From the NCBI RefSeq assembly GCF_019285735.1, contig NZ_CP079107.1, positions 2,852,001 to 2,916,000 on the forward strand: a stretch of DNA of 64,000 nt, in the 5' to 3' direction. The translations under genes and the position numbers were made by a program. How positions within the stretch are numbered: the stretch's first letter is position 1; each line of letters starts with the position of its first letter. Positions 1-9,153 of the stretch are shown one piece after another. This stretch comes from Paeniglutamicibacter sp. Y32M11. GTDB lineage: Bacteria; Actinomycetota; Actinomycetes; Actinomycetales; Micrococcaceae. The notes below the pieces were generated by a model. The model was not told the DNA's origin and made no database searches. It worked only from the letters and a program-made list of their open reading frames with translations.

Positions 1-163
1 GCGATGGCAGCTATCGTCGTTTGCAAATTTAGAATAGAAATCACCGCATAACCTTACGACAGACGTCGTCGGCGCACTTGTCATCGCAGCACAATACCTA
101 CAGATTCTCAGCGGACTCCCGGTGAGTGCCGGGCTAGGTCCCGCTCACTCGCATCTGGGCAAA

Positions 164-196
164 CAAAAAAGTCCCCGCCTCCAAAGGAGACGGGGA
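164..196 (-). terminator. Rho-independent terminator of the tRNA-Thr/tRNA-Met unit
   Basis: Read on the minus strand, an 11-bp GC-rich stem with a three-base loop (172-196, one G-T pair) is followed by a run of six T's (165-170). It lies 9 bases past the end of tRNA-Met, as expected for the end of this tRNA transcript. Confidence 0.85.
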
Positions 197-204
197 TCAT
201 TCTG

Positions 205-278
205 TAGCGGCTCCGGGACTCGATCCCGGGACCTCACGATTATGAGTCGTGCGCTCTAACCAGCTGAGCTAAGCCGCC
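205..278 (-). tRNA. tRNA-Met (anticodon CAT)
   Basis: The minus strand folds into a full cloverleaf. The acceptor stem starts GGCGGCT, the D-arm reads AGCTCAGCTGG, the anticodon stem encloses CTCATAA with anticodon CAT, and the T-arm loop reads ATCGAGT. The CCA end is not encoded. The elongator-like body, without a formylatable C1-A72 mismatch, suggests elongator Met. A CAT tRNA modified to read Ile cannot be excluded from sequence. It follows tRNA-Thr by 72 bases in one probable transcript, a common actinobacterial order. Confidence 0.93.
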
Positions 279-350
279 ACGAATGGTGAATACCCGCGTC
301 CGCATCGGGATCTTTTTCAAGAAGATTCAGGCGCGGGTCATTCCATTCAG

Positions 351-422
351 AGCCCCCCACCGGAATCGATCCGGTGACCTCGTTCTTACCAAGAACGCGC
401 TCTACCACTGAGCTAGGGGGGC
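351..422 (-). tRNA. tRNA-Thr (anticodon GGT)
   Basis: The minus strand gives a 72-base cloverleaf: acceptor GCCCCCC paired with GGGGGGC, anticodon stem CGTTC/GAACG around loop TTGGTAA (anticodon GGT), and a T-loop with ATCGATT. CCA is not encoded. It is the promoter-proximal member of the Thr-Met tRNA pair. Confidence 0.95.
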
Positions 423-433
423 AACGAGAAAAT

Positions 434-463
434 ACTCTACCAGCATTTTTGGGCCGCGTGAAA
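434..463 (-). promoter_or_regulatory. Probable promoter of the tRNA-Thr/Met unit
   Basis: On the minus strand TTTCAC (458-463) and TAGAGT (434-439) lie 18 bases apart. The -10 element ends 11 bases before the first base of tRNA-Thr. The same TAGAGT element occurs before tRNA-Tyr at 9822-9827. Seen by eye only, with no transcript data. Confidence 0.4.
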
Positions 464-934
464 TCGAGATGCACTTTTGTGGCGGACGGCACAAAATCCA
501 CCGAAAGGTGCATGCCAGATGGTAGTTTCGCGGCTCCAACCGTGATGCAACTCACCGGAACTATTCGTTAGCTCAGACGATGAATCGCCACAGCATCACA
601 GCCGAGAGCTCCGGAGCCGCTTGATATGGTCGCCGCAGAGTGGTCTCGAGAGAGCCGGGGCTCACTAAAGCAGCCGTCAACACCTTCTGGGCAGTCTTCC
701 GAATACTCGACATGCGAGGCCACCTGATCCTTAGAAGCACCGGCAACCACGGCTAACGCGTGCGCAAGCGAGCAAAGCCGCTGGGCGCCGCGCTTCCGCC
801 GCGCAGCGCTCTGTTGCACCCTCGGTGGGCCGTGCGTGGCACCAGGTCTTCCCACGGGAAAGATCACCTCTCATGGCACTCGTGGAGTACGGATCAATAG
901 TCTCGCCGCGGCCGCGGCAGTAGCTGCTTCGGGT
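464..934. other. Gap without a supported gene
   Basis: No recognisable gene lies here. A 99-codon minus-strand frame at 568-867 has no ribosome binding site, no family resemblance and an odd composition (many Cys, Ser and Arg), so it is treated as chance or as a decayed remnant. No RNA family was recognised. Confidence 0.5.
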
Positions 935-993
935 AAAACAAAACCCCCGGTGGTTGTCCTTCCTGTTTCCAGGATGAACAACCGCCGGGGGTT
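935..993 (-). terminator. Terminator of the DEAD-box helicase gene
   Basis: On the minus strand a long stem (about 16 bp, arms at 942-957 and 977-993, with an inner TCCT/AGGA pairing) is followed by a T-rich tail (935-943). It lies just after the helicase stop codon. Confidence 0.85.
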
Positions 994-1008
994 CGGTCTA
1001 TTTAGTGC

Positions 1009-3045
1009 TTAGTAATCGCGGCGGCGCGGGCCACCAGTCGTGCGAGGCTTGCGTGAGGAGCCGCCGAAGCTACGCTCTCCGCCACCTGCGTTGCCGCGGT
1101 AGCCGCCACCGGCGTTGCCGCCACGGTCGCGGTCGAAGCCGCCCTCGGTGGCACCGCCTTCACGACGATCGCTTGAGCCACGGTAACCGCCACGATCTCC
1201 GCCGCCGCTGTTGCCGCCACGGTAACCGCCACGGTCTCCGCCGCCGCTGTTGCCGCCACGGTAACCGCCGCCGCCGTTGCCACCGCGGTAGCCTCCGCCT
1301 TCGCGGCCACCTTCGCGGTCAGACTTCGGGCTGCGACCGTTGTCGAGCTCGAGGTGAATCAGCTCGCCACCGATGCGAGTGCGGGACAGCGAACGGAGCT
1401 GATCTGCCGAGAGATCTGCTGGCAGTTCCACTAGGGTGTGATCGGCACGGATGTCGATGCCACCGATCTGAGCGGAGGTCAGGCCACCTTCGTTGGCAAG
1501 TGCGCCAACGATGGAGCCGGGCATGACGCGCTGGCGACGGCCAACGGCGATGCGGTAGGTGGCGTTGCCTTCGGTCAGGGCGCGGGACGGGCCACGAGAG
1601 CCGAAGCCATCTTTGCCGCCGCCGGCAAGACGTGCCTGCTTGGCCGGAGCCGCTGGCATTTCCTGCATGAGCAGCGGGCGGCCGCCCTGTGCCATGTGTG
1701 CCAGTGCGGCAGCAATCTGAACTTCGTCGATGTCTTCGTGCTCAGCGGAGAACTTCTCGACCAAGTTACGGAAGATCGTCAGATCCTGAGAGGTGATGGT
1801 CTCACCGATCTGGTCGGCGAACTTCGCAAGGCGCTTGTCGTTCACTGCGTCAACGCTCGGCAGGTGCATATGCTCGACGGTCTGTCGGGTGGCCTTTTCG
1901 ATCGCACGCAGCAAGTACTTTTCGCGCGGGGTCATGAAGAGGATGGCGTCGCCCGAGCGGCCGGCACGGCCGGTGCGGCCAATGCGGTGAACGTAGGACT
2001 CGGTGTCGTGCGGGATATCGAAGTTGATCACGTGGGACACGCGCTCAACGTCGAGGCCACGGGCTGCAACGTCGGTGGCAACCAGGATGTCGATCTTGCC
2101 ATCGCGAAGGTTCTCGATGGTGCGCTCGCGCTGCTGCTGCGGGATGTCACCGTTGATGGCTGCAGCGGTGAAGCCGCGGGACTTGAGCTTGTCGGCCAGG
2201 TCCTCGGTTGCCATCTTGGTGCGAACGAAGGCGATAACGCCTTCGGACTTTTCGGATTCCAGGATGCGAGTCATGGCATCGAGCTTGTGGGCTCCCATGA
2301 CCTGCACGTAGCGCTGGCGGATGTTGGTACCGGTCGAGGTGTTCGACTTGACCGAGATTTCCTGCGGGTTGCGCAAGTACTGCTTGGAGATGCGGCGGAT
2401 CGAGGACGGCATGGTGGCCGAGAACAGCACGACCTGCTTCTCTTCCGGGGTAGCTTCCAAGATCTTGTCGACCTCTTCGGCGAAGCCCATGCGCAGCATT
2501 TCGTCGGCCTCATCCAGAACCACGTACTGCAGGTCCGACAGGTCCAGGGAACCCTTGTTGATGTGGTCGATGACGCGACCCGGGGTGCCTACAACAACCT
2601 GAGCGCCGCGGCGCAAGCCGGCAAGCTGCGGGCCGTAAGCGGATCCGCCGTACACGGGAAGGACGGTGAAGTCACCCATGTGCTTGGCGTAGGAGGTGAA
2701 GGCCTCGGCGACCTGGAGCGCGAGCTCGCGGGTCGGAGCAAGAACCAGAACCTGGGTCTTGCGTGCGGTGCCATTGAGGTCGGCGAGCTCTGCCATCTTC
2801 GACAGTGCGGGAAGGGCGAACGCGGCGGTCTTGCCGGTACCGGTCTGTGCAACGCCAACAACGTCGCGGCCTTCGAGCAGCAGCGGGATGGTGGCTGCCT
2901 GAATCGGGGAGGGCTTTTCGTAGCCCAAATCGGAAACGGCGGCGAGGACGCGGCCATCAAGTCCAAGATCGCTGAAGAGAATCTGGTTCTCTTCGGTCTT
3001 GGTATCGGCGGATTTGGTCTGGGTTTCGGGCATGTCAGTAGACAA
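1009..3045 (-). CDS. deaD: DEAD-box ATP-dependent RNA helicase (DeaD/CsdA type)
   Basis: A cytosolic ATP-driven RNA unwinding enzyme, of the family that acts in ribosome assembly, cold adaptation and mRNA decay. Numbered from the upstream in-frame ATG at 3060, the visible motifs are Q-motif PSPIQ (50-54), Walker A AQTGTGKT (71-78), DEAD (183-186), SAT (214-216) and HRIGRTGR (359-366). A DbpA/CsdA-type RNA-binding domain follows at about 500-572. The tail (about 580-683) is almost entirely Gly, Arg, Tyr, Asn and Asp in GGYRGGN repeats, a basic RNA-binding extension usual in actinobacterial homologues. The chosen start is TTG at 3045, because GAGGA lies 8 bases before it and the protein then begins MSTDMPETQ. 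The ATG at 3060 has no ribosome binding site. It is a single-gene unit ending at a strong terminator. Confidence 0.95.
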   Translation of the reverse strand: MSTDMPETQTKSADTKTEENQILFSDLGLDGRVLAAVSDLGYEKPSPIQAATIPLLLEGRDVVGVAQTGTGKTAAFALPALSKMAELADLNGTARKTQVLVLAPTRELALQVAEAFTSYAKHMGDFTVLPVYGGSAYGPQLAGLRRGAQVVVGTPGRVIDHINKGSLDLSDLQYVVLDEADEMLRMGFAEEVDKILEATPEEKQVVLFSATMPSSIRRISKQYLRNPQEISVKSNTSTGTNIRQRYVQVMGAHKLDAMTRILESEKSEGVIAFVRTKMATEDLADKLKSRGFTAAAINGDIPQQQRERTIENLRDGKIDILVATDVAARGLDVERVSHVINFDIPHDTESYVHRIGRTGRAGRSGDAILFMTPREKYLLRAIEKATRQTVEHMHLPSVDAVNDKRLAKFADQIGETITSQDLTIFRNLVEKFSAEHEDIDEVQIAAALAHMAQGGRPLLMQEMPAAPAKQARLAGGGKDGFGSRGPSRALTEGNATYRIAVGRRQRVMPGSIVGALANEGGLTSAQIGGIDIRADHTLVELPADLSADQLRSLSRTRIGGELIHLELDNGRSPKSDREGGREGGGYRGGNGGGGYRGGNSGGGDRGGYRGGNSGGGDRGGYRGSSDRREGGATEGGFDRDRGGNAGGGYRGNAGGGERSFGGSSRKPRTTGGPRRRDY

Positions 3046-3382
3046 AAAGAATTTCCTCATTCATAGGGGCGGAATAGACCCCGTATCAACGAGGTTCCGC
3101 AGCACAATCGGACGCAATCACTTTGGTCCGGCGACTCCCCTATGAAAGGAACAACCCGCATAATTTGCGGGCTCACACACGACGAGCTTTTGCCTCAAAA
3201 ATTGGGCAAAATGCGAGGGAAGCCGGATACAGTGAACACCTAATACTATCGCCCCACCGTCGAATTGGGTCAGTTAATCCCGGTGAGGTTGCGCACACGG
3301 CCTCACCACGGCGCAAAAACTATGCCTAGAGAATCACCAGCATGACCCAAAAATCCCCGAAATGACGGGCCGCACAGCCGTA
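3046..3382. other. Long leader or gap before the DEAD helicase
   Basis: About 340 bases with no convincing gene. A 68-codon plus-strand frame at 3123-3329 has no family resemblance. On the minus strand the stretch would serve as promoter and 5' leader of the helicase gene, and a small hairpin (CCCGCA/TGCGGG, 3155-3171) is visible. Long leaders are common in cold-induced helicase genes, but nothing here proves one. Confidence 0.4.
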
Positions 3383-4075
3383 CTAAAGCGTCGGCAGGGT
3401 ACGCAACACCTTGGCCGGGATTTCCGTTTCGGTACTCCGTGCGTGCTCGAGGAGCGCTTCGGCGGCTTCGCGGCTGGGTCCCACAAAGATTTCCCGCACC
3501 GTGACCCCGTGTTCCGGCCGGGACATCACCGCAATCTTGTCCCCCGCGGTGATCTTCCCGGTGCGAATCACCTTCAGGAAGCAACCAACGTCGCCGCGAT
3601 CGGTGAACCTCTGCACCCAGTTCTCTTCCTGAAGGTACCGGGCAAACGTCGAGCAGGGAATGCGCGGGCTGGTCACTTCCACGACCACATGCGCACCAAT
3701 TTTCCAGCGTTCGCCGACCACGGCGTTGGTGGTTTCGATGCCCACTACACGCAAGTTTTCGCCAAAGAGTCCCGCAGGCACCGGCTTGCCCAGCTCGTCG
3801 CTCCACCGTGCCGCCTCCGCAGCACTGTAGGCGTAGATGGCTTGATCATGACCTCCGTGGTGTTCGCGGTCTACCTGAGTGTCCGCGTAGAGGCCCATTT
3901 TGCGTACCTTGACGGCACCGTCAACCGGTCGCTTATCGATCGCGGTGATGCCAACGGCACCCGAGTCCATCCGCAGCGCGTGCACCACACACACCGCTTC
4001 CAACGTTCCACTGGCGATGGGGTCGGAGTCGAATTCGAGCCGCTTGGCAGCAGGGGAAACGTTCATGTGAATCAT
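3383..4075 (-). CDS. MOSC domain-containing protein (YiiM-like)
   Basis: MOSC domains are beta-strand-rich folds related to the C-terminus of molybdenum cofactor sulfurase. Stand-alone members such as YiiM act in Moco-dependent detoxification of N-hydroxylated compounds. The protein has 230 residues, the usual length. Visible hallmarks are the basic, His-rich segment VDREHHGGHDQAIYAY (about 68-83), GLFGENL (about 102-108) and a conserved Cys in PRIPCSTFARYL (about 138-149), the likely sulfur or cofactor ligand. The start is the first of two nearby ATGs (M1 and M4), neither with a strong ribosome binding site. No cofactor genes lie nearby, so the substrate is unknown. Confidence 0.85.
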   Translation of the reverse strand: MIHMNVSPAAKRLEFDSDPIASGTLEAVCVVHALRMDSGAVGITAIDKRPVDGAVKVRKMGLYADTQVDREHHGGHDQAIYAYSAAEAARWSDELGKPVPAGLFGENLRVVGIETTNAVVGERWKIGAHVVVEVTSPRIPCSTFARYLQEENWVQRFTDRGDVGCFLKVIRTGKITAGDKIAVMSRPEHGVTVREIFVGPSREAAEALLEHARSTETEIPAKVLRTLPTL

Positions 4076-4241
4076 TCTAAGGGTCTCGGTGAAGCGCCGT
4101 GAATCAACGTATCCATGGTGCCTACCGGTGCCGCAGCAGCTGCAGTGCCGGCTCCCACTCCCCTTCCGAATCTGTCAGTGAGCGGACATCGGGTAACCTG
4201 CGGAATATGGATCAGTCATTCTTCTCCCCCGTGGCCGCCGG

Positions 4242-4679
4242 ATGAATACCACCAAACCGACTCTCCCCACCACGTTGCTAGCGGCTCGCTGGTGGTGGAC
4301 CGCAACTGCCCTCTCCGCGCTGGCCTTTGCCGGTGGTTTCTTCCTCAATGCCAACTCGCGTCCCGCCTCCGAAGCCGCAGGATTCTGGGGCGCAGGCATT
4401 GCTCTAGTGGGATTGGGAGCCGTAGTCGCCTATTGCACGCTTCAGCTGTGGCGCGGCAAACTGGCCGGGCAGATCTCGCTGACCTGGTGTGGAATCATCG
4501 TTGGCATCCCCCTGATGACCCGAGGTGTACGCGTGGGGATCTTCGGGGCACTCCTGCTGGTGGGAGTCATCCTGTTGTGGACCCCGGGAAGCATTCGATA
4601 CTTTGCCCCGCAGTCCAAGGAGGCCCGTGCCCGGCGCAAGGCCGAACGTCAGCGTCAGAGGTCCGCGAACTCACGCTAA
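4242..4679 (+). CDS. Small four-helix membrane protein of unknown function
   Basis: A 145-residue protein not assigned to a named family. Four hydrophobic segments are visible at about 20-36, 47-66, 75-93 and 98-115, followed by a strongly basic tail (KEARARRKAERQRQRSANSR) that should stay in the cytosol by the positive-inside rule. The ATG at 4242 is chosen because the plus frame reads well from there. The ribosome binding site is weak, and a short upstream reading frame from 4207 stops right before it. The gene stands alone between the MOSC gene and the metB terminator. Confidence 0.7.
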   Translation: MNTTKPTLPTTLLAARWWWTATALSALAFAGGFFLNANSRPASEAAGFWGAGIALVGLGAVVAYCTLQLWRGKLAGQISLTWCGIIVGIPLMTRGVRVGIFGALLLVGVILLWTPGSIRYFAPQSKEARARRKAERQRQRSANSR

Positions 4680-4720
4680 TGCACCGTTGATTTCAACCCG
4701 CCAGGTTGAGAATACAAGAC

Positions 4721-4769
4721 GAGGGCCGCGGCTCTCTAGGACGTAGGTTCCTAGAGAGCCGCGGCCCTC
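4721..4769. terminator. Shared terminator between the membrane protein gene and metB
   Basis: A perfect 21-bp inverted repeat (arms 4721-4741 and 4749-4769) with a seven-base loop lies between two convergent genes. It lacks a long T run but should stop transcription from both sides. Confidence 0.75.
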
Positions 4770-4789
4770 ATGCTGTGCTGTGGAGATTT

Positions 4790-5947
4790 TTACAGCTTGG
4801 AGAAGGCCTGCTCAAGGTCGGCAATCAAGTCAGCGATGTCTTCAATACCCACCGAGAGGCGCAACAGGTTCACCGGTACTGCCAGTTCGGTCCCCTTCAC
4901 CGATGCGTGCGTCATCTCCGAGGGGTAGTTCATCAACGATTCAATGCCACCGAGGGACTCGGCGAGGGTGAAGATTCGTGTCGCCTCGGCAATGGTGCGT
5001 GCCGCGTTCTCGCCGCCGGTGAACTGCACCGAGACCATGCCGCCGAAGTCGCGCATCTGCGCTTTGGCCAGCTCGTGTCCGGAATGCGATTCAAGTCCCG
5101 GGTAGTGCACTGCCTCAACTTCGGGACGTGACTGCAGCCAGGTGGCCACCGCCATGGCGTTTTCCGAGTGAGTGCGCATCCGCACGCCCAAGGTCTTCAG
5201 ACCACGGGTGGTCAAAAATGCGTCCATCGGGCCGGACACGGCACCAACGGCGAACTGAATGAAGCCGATGGCCTCGGCCAGCGCAGGATCCTTAACCACA
5301 ATCGCGCCACCAACGACGTCCGAGTGTCCACCGATGTACTTGGTGGTGGAGTGCACCACCACGTCGGCTCCCAAATCGAGGGGCTGCTGCAGGTACGGGG
5401 AAGCGAAGGTGTTATCCACCACCAACAGGGCGCCGGCCTCGTGAGTGATGGCGGCGATGGCGCTGATGTCGGAGATACGCATCATCGGGTTCGACGGGGT
5501 TTCCACCCATACCAAGCGGGTCTTGTTGGCCACGATGGCTGCCTTCAGCGCCTCGTGATCGGACATGTCCACCGGAGTGTTACCGATGCCCCAACCGCCC
5601 AAGACGCGTGAAATGAGGCGGTAGGTTCCGCCGTACGCGTCGTTGCCCAGCACAATGTGATCCCCGGGCTGCGCCAGGGCACGAATCAGCGAGTCCTCGG
5701 CGGCGAGGCCGGAGGAGAAGGAGAAGGCGTGGGTTCCGTTTTCCAGGGCGGCTAGTTGCTCCTGCAATGCGTCGCGTGTGGGGTTACCGCCGCGGCCGTA
5801 TTCATAACCGGCACGCAGGTTGCCGATGCCATCCTGGGCATAGGTTGAGGAGAAGTGCAGCGGTGGAACCACGGCACCGGTGCGGGGTTCAAACGCCTGC
5901 CCGGCATGAACTGCGCGGGTGTTGAATCCTTGGATGTTTTCACTCAT
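4790..5947 (-). CDS. metB: Cystathionine gamma-synthase / gamma-lyase (PLP-dependent)
   Basis: A cytosolic fold-type I PLP enzyme of the Cys/Met metabolism family. Gamma-synthase joins O-acyl-homoserine with cysteine. Gamma-lyase splits cystathionine to cysteine. Hallmarks are the N-terminal YEYGRGGNPTRDALQ, the PLP segment VVDNTFASPYLQ, and the Schiff-base Lys in HSTTKYIGGHSD (about residue 203). It follows cbs by 17 bases, the same order as mycobacterial cbs-metB. With cystathionine made upstream from homocysteine and serine, a gamma-lyase role in reverse transsulfuration is at least as likely as synthesis. The ATG at 5947 is used; an in-frame TTG at 5959 adds four residues. It cannot be told from sequence alone which reaction dominates. 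Confidence 0.9.
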   Translation of the reverse strand: MSENIQGFNTRAVHAGQAFEPRTGAVVPPLHFSSTYAQDGIGNLRAGYEYGRGGNPTRDALQEQLAALENGTHAFSFSSGLAAEDSLIRALAQPGDHIVLGNDAYGGTYRLISRVLGGWGIGNTPVDMSDHEALKAAIVANKTRLVWVETPSNPMMRISDISAIAAITHEAGALLVVDNTFASPYLQQPLDLGADVVVHSTTKYIGGHSDVVGGAIVVKDPALAEAIGFIQFAVGAVSGPMDAFLTTRGLKTLGVRMRTHSENAMAVATWLQSRPEVEAVHYPGLESHSGHELAKAQMRDFGGMVSVQFTGGENAARTIAEATRIFTLAESLGGIESLMNYPSEMTHASVKGTELAVPVNLLRLSVGIEDIADLIADLEQAFSKL

Positions 5948-5964
5948 GTTGGGAGCCAACTTTC

Positions 5965-7341
5965 TTAGTGGGTGAGGTAGGTCAGCAGGTCATGGCGGGT
6001 GATAACGCCAACCGCTGCCCCGTCGTCGGTGACCAACAGGGCGTCGTGCGTCGAGAGCTGTTCCTTGGCACGGTCAATGGTTTCATGGATGCCAATGAGG
6101 GGCAGTGCGGCGGTGACCATCGGGCCCACCGGATCGGTCAGCGCGATCTCGTTGCGGAACAGCTTTTCGGTCAGGGTGCGCTCATCAATGTAGCCGCGCA
6201 CCTCGCCAATGCGTACGGGCGGTTCGGCGGAGAGCACCGGTAGGGCCGAGACGCCGTATTCATTCATGATCGCCACGGCGTCGCGCACCGTCTCGTTCAT
6301 GTGGGTATGCACCAAATCCGGCAGGTCCGTCGGCTTCGCGGTGAGCAGGGCGCCAACGGTGTCGGCCGTGTCATCGCGCAGGAAACCATAGGAACGCATC
6401 CAGTTATCGTTGAAGATCTTGCCCAGGTAGCCGCGGCCGCCATCGGGAAGGATGACCACCACGATGGCCTCGGCAGGAAGATCCTTGGCCACCGCCAGGG
6501 CGGCGACTACTGCCATGCCGGAGGATCCGCCAACCAGCAGCCCCTCTTCCTTGGCTAGGCGGCGGGTCATCGAGAAGGCATCGGCGTCGGTGACGGCGAT
6601 GATCTCGTCGGGCACCGAGGCATCGTAGTTGCCCGGCCACATGTCTTCGCCAACACCTTCAACGAAGTAGGGGCGGCCGGTGCCCCCGGAGTAGACCGAA
6701 CCGTCGGGGTCGGCACCGATGACCTTGACCGGTCCCGAGGCGCGGTCGGCGGAGATCTCTTTGAGGTAGCGTCCGGTGCCGGTGATGGTTCCGCCGGTAC
6801 CGGCGCCGATGACCACATGGGTCAGCGTGCCATCGGTATCGTTCCAGATTTCTGGACCGGTGGATTCGTAGTGGCTATCCGGGGCAGCCGGGTTGGAGAA
6901 CTGGTCGGGCTTGTAGGCGCCTTCGATCTCGCGCACCAGGCGATCGGAGACGCCGTAGTAGGACTCGGGGGAATCAGGCGCCACCGCGGTGGGGGTCACC
7001 ACCACCTCGGCTCCGTAGGCGCGCAGCACGTCGCGCTTTTCTTCGCCGACCTTATCGGGGGTCACGAAGATGGTTTTGTATCCCTTGAGCTGACCCACCA
7101 TGGCCAGTCCCACACCGGTGTTGCCACTGGTGGGTTCCACGATGGTTCCGCCGGGCTGCAGAAGCCCCTCTGCCTCGGCCCGCTCGACCATTTTTAGGGA
7201 AATACGGTCCTTGATGGATCCGCCGGGGTTCAGGTATTCCAGCTTCACCAGAATCGTGGCATCGATGCCTGCGGTGACCGAATTTAGCTTGACCAGCGGG
7301 GTGTTCCCAATCAGGTCCAGGACTGTGCTCGCATACTTCAT
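5965..7341 (-). CDS. cbs: Cystathionine beta-synthase
   Basis: Condenses L-serine with homocysteine to cystathionine, the first step of transsulfuration towards cysteine. The 458-residue protein has a fold-type II PLP core with IGNTPLVKL (11-19), PLP Lys44 in GGSIKDR, the phosphate and substrate loop EPTSGNTG (about 69-76) and glycine loop GAGTGGT. It is followed by two CBS motifs (about 335-458), the regulatory pair that often binds adenosyl ligands. There is no N-terminal haem domain, as in other bacterial forms. It is the first gene of the cbs-metB operon, and the start ATG at 7341 leaves about 96 bases to the divergent glycosylase gene. No riboswitch was seen in that interval. Confidence 0.95.
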   Translation of the reverse strand: MKYASTVLDLIGNTPLVKLNSVTAGIDATILVKLEYLNPGGSIKDRISLKMVERAEAEGLLQPGGTIVEPTSGNTGVGLAMVGQLKGYKTIFVTPDKVGEEKRDVLRAYGAEVVVTPTAVAPDSPESYYGVSDRLVREIEGAYKPDQFSNPAAPDSHYESTGPEIWNDTDGTLTHVVIGAGTGGTITGTGRYLKEISADRASGPVKVIGADPDGSVYSGGTGRPYFVEGVGEDMWPGNYDASVPDEIIAVTDADAFSMTRRLAKEEGLLVGGSSGMAVVAALAVAKDLPAEAIVVVILPDGGRGYLGKIFNDNWMRSYGFLRDDTADTVGALLTAKPTDLPDLVHTHMNETVRDAVAIMNEYGVSALPVLSAEPPVRIGEVRGYIDERTLTEKLFRNEIALTDPVGPMVTAALPLIGIHETIDRAKEQLSTHDALLVTDDGAAVGVITRHDLLTYLTH

Positions 7342-7437
7342 GCGCCCAACTCTACCGGCGGCGCGTCACAATATTGTCGCCGTTCGTAGTGAATCTTCAT
7401 GCGTTGGAATTGCCCGCCTCGGTGAGAGTATGGAGCC

Positions 7438-8430
7438 ATGAACGACGTACCGCATCCCTCTGAGACCAGCGCCGAGGCACAGGCTTCGTGGAAGCCAGCT
7501 GGTGCCTACGCGTTACGACAAACCCTGGGAATTCTGCAGCGCGGGGCCGGTGATCCCACGGTACAACTCAATGATTCCAGCGCATGGTTGTGCTTCCATA
7601 CCGCTGGTGGGCCCGCAAGCGTTCTGGTGCGCAGGGTCCCGGAGGCAGGGGCCGGATTCACGATCTCCGCTTGGGGTGATGGCGCCGGACATGCAGTTGA
7701 ACGCGGTTTGCATTTACTCGGTGCGTACGACGATTGGGAAGAATTCGACGTGGCAGAAAACAGGGAGGCTTTGCACCCGGTCGTGGCCCGTAGCCGGAAA
7801 TTTAATCCCGGGCTGCGGTTTCCCTCCACGGGACGCGTTTTTGATGCTTTGCTCCCGGCCATCCTTGAGCAAAAGGTCACGGTCCTCGAGGCGCATTTCG
7901 CATGGCGCTATATTTGCCGTGCCGTTGGCGAGATTCCCCCGGGGCCCACTCCGGAACTGATGCGTTTGCCGCCGACGCCCGCCGCGATCAGATCCCTGCA
8001 GCCGTGGCAATGGCACCAGGCGCGCGTTGATGCTCAACGTTCGTCCACCGCCGTTCGGGCCGCGGGCGCCGCAGCCAGCCTTGAACGCTGGGCGCTACTG
8101 GAGCTGGGCGCCAAGCGGGAGAACGTGATGGGAGCCGGGACACTACAGGCCGCACTGGCATCGATACCGGGAGTTGGTCCCTGGAGCATTGCGGAGGTCT
8201 TGCAGCGCACCCATGGTTCACCGGACCATATATCGGTGGGCGACTTCCATTTGGCCGCATTTGTTGGTCAGGTACTCACCGGCCGGCGAGTTGACGATGA
8301 CGGGATGTTAGCTCTGCTTCAACCCTTTGCTGGGCATCGACAGCGCGTCATCCGCCTGATTGGGTTATCCGGTCAACACAAACAGGCCTTTGGCCCGAGG
8401 TTGGCACCGATGGATCACCGACGCCGATAA
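7438..8430 (+). CDS. AlkA-like DNA-3-methyladenine glycosylase (HhH-GPD)
   Basis: A base-excision repair enzyme that removes alkylated bases. The 330-residue protein has the HhH-GPD core: ILEQKVT (about 141-147), the helix-hairpin-helix LASIPGVGPWSIAEVL (about 239-254), and the catalytic Asp in SVGDFHL (about 265). Its N-terminal 120 residues form the beta-rich part typical of AlkA. There is no methyltransferase or AraC (Ada) part. The start ATG at 7438 begins 96 bases from divergent cbs. The gene ends 10 bases before the convergent thioredoxin stop codon. Confidence 0.88.
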   Translation: MNDVPHPSETSAEAQASWKPAGAYALRQTLGILQRGAGDPTVQLNDSSAWLCFHTAGGPASVLVRRVPEAGAGFTISAWGDGAGHAVERGLHLLGAYDDWEEFDVAENREALHPVVARSRKFNPGLRFPSTGRVFDALLPAILEQKVTVLEAHFAWRYICRAVGEIPPGPTPELMRLPPTPAAIRSLQPWQWHQARVDAQRSSTAVRAAGAAASLERWALLELGAKRENVMGAGTLQAALASIPGVGPWSIAEVLQRTHGSPDHISVGDFHLAAFVGQVLTGRRVDDDGMLALLQPFAGHRQRVIRLIGLSGQHKQAFGPRLAPMDHRRR

Positions 8431-8440
8431 GGCATGGAAG

Positions 8441-8812
8441 CTACTGGGCTTGGGCTTCTTGCTGCGCGATCTGCGCATGGACCTGCTGCATATCGATACC
8501 CTTGACCGCCACGACGAGGTCATCAAGTTGCGCCGCGTTCATGGCACCGGGCTGCGAGAAGACCAGCACCTTGTCCCTGAAGGCCATGAGCGTGGGAATC
8601 GAAGTGATGTTTGCCGAGCGTGCCAATCCCTGCTCCGCCTCGGTATCAACCTTTGCGAATGTCACCTCAGGGAATTTTTCCGAAGTTTTGTCGTAGACCG
8701 GTGCAAATTGGCGGCAGGGTCCGCACCACGCAGCCCAGAAATCCACGAAGACAATGTCATTTTCTTCCAGCGTCGTCGTGAACTCAGACTCGGTGATATT
8801 GATAGTAGCCAT
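8441..8812 (-). CDS. trxA: Thioredoxin
   Basis: A small cytosolic disulfide reductase of 123 residues. It has the active site WAAWCGPC (Cys30 and Cys33), the buried Asp in FVDFW, and the cis-Pro loop SIPTLMAF. The start ATG at 8812 has GTAGGACT directly upstream. The frame stays open further upstream, but that extension has no thioredoxin homology. The C-terminal tail is Gln/Ala-rich and slightly longer than in E. coli thioredoxin. No thioredoxin reductase gene is nearby. Confidence 0.93.
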   Translation of the reverse strand: MATINITESEFTTTLEENDIVFVDFWAAWCGPCRQFAPVYDKTSEKFPEVTFAKVDTEAEQGLARSANITSIPTLMAFRDKVLVFSQPGAMNAAQLDDLVVAVKGIDMQQVHAQIAQQEAQAQ

Positions 8813-9153
8813 AGTCCTACGGTACCGCGTGAAGCGGGGCTCGCCCCATCCAGTACTCATTATTCGACCCTTCGGGGCATATTCGGGTCCTGTTTCCGCT
8901 CGCCGGCGGACGGATATCCACAGATTGGTTTTCCCGTCCCCGTAAGTGCCCTCGCAACCGTATCCTCAGGATCAGGGAGAACTGATAACGAGGAGGAAAA
9001 CGGTCATCAATGATGCTGGCGAACCTTGCATCATTCGCGTTTCTGCCAAGCACCACACGAGTCGAGGCGGAACCAAAAATTTGCGACGCCACTCGAAGAG
9101 AAAGGAAGCAACCGGTACGTGGCCGTGTGGGCGACCCGACGGTTGATACAAAA

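Noticed and set aside
568-867. 99-codon minus-strand frame
   Set aside because: No ribosome binding site, no family resemblance, odd residue composition.
1438-3066. Plus-strand 542-codon frame
   Set aside because: Antisense shadow of the DEAD-box helicase, whose motifs are complete on the minus strand.
7342-7437. Possible SAM or other riboswitch before cbs
   Set aside because: The 96-base divergent interval is too short and shows no known riboswitch motif.
8946-9146. 66-codon plus-strand frame next to an AGGAGG
   Set aside because: Its only start lies before the AGGAGG, there is no start codon at a proper distance after it, and the peptide has no recognisable features.
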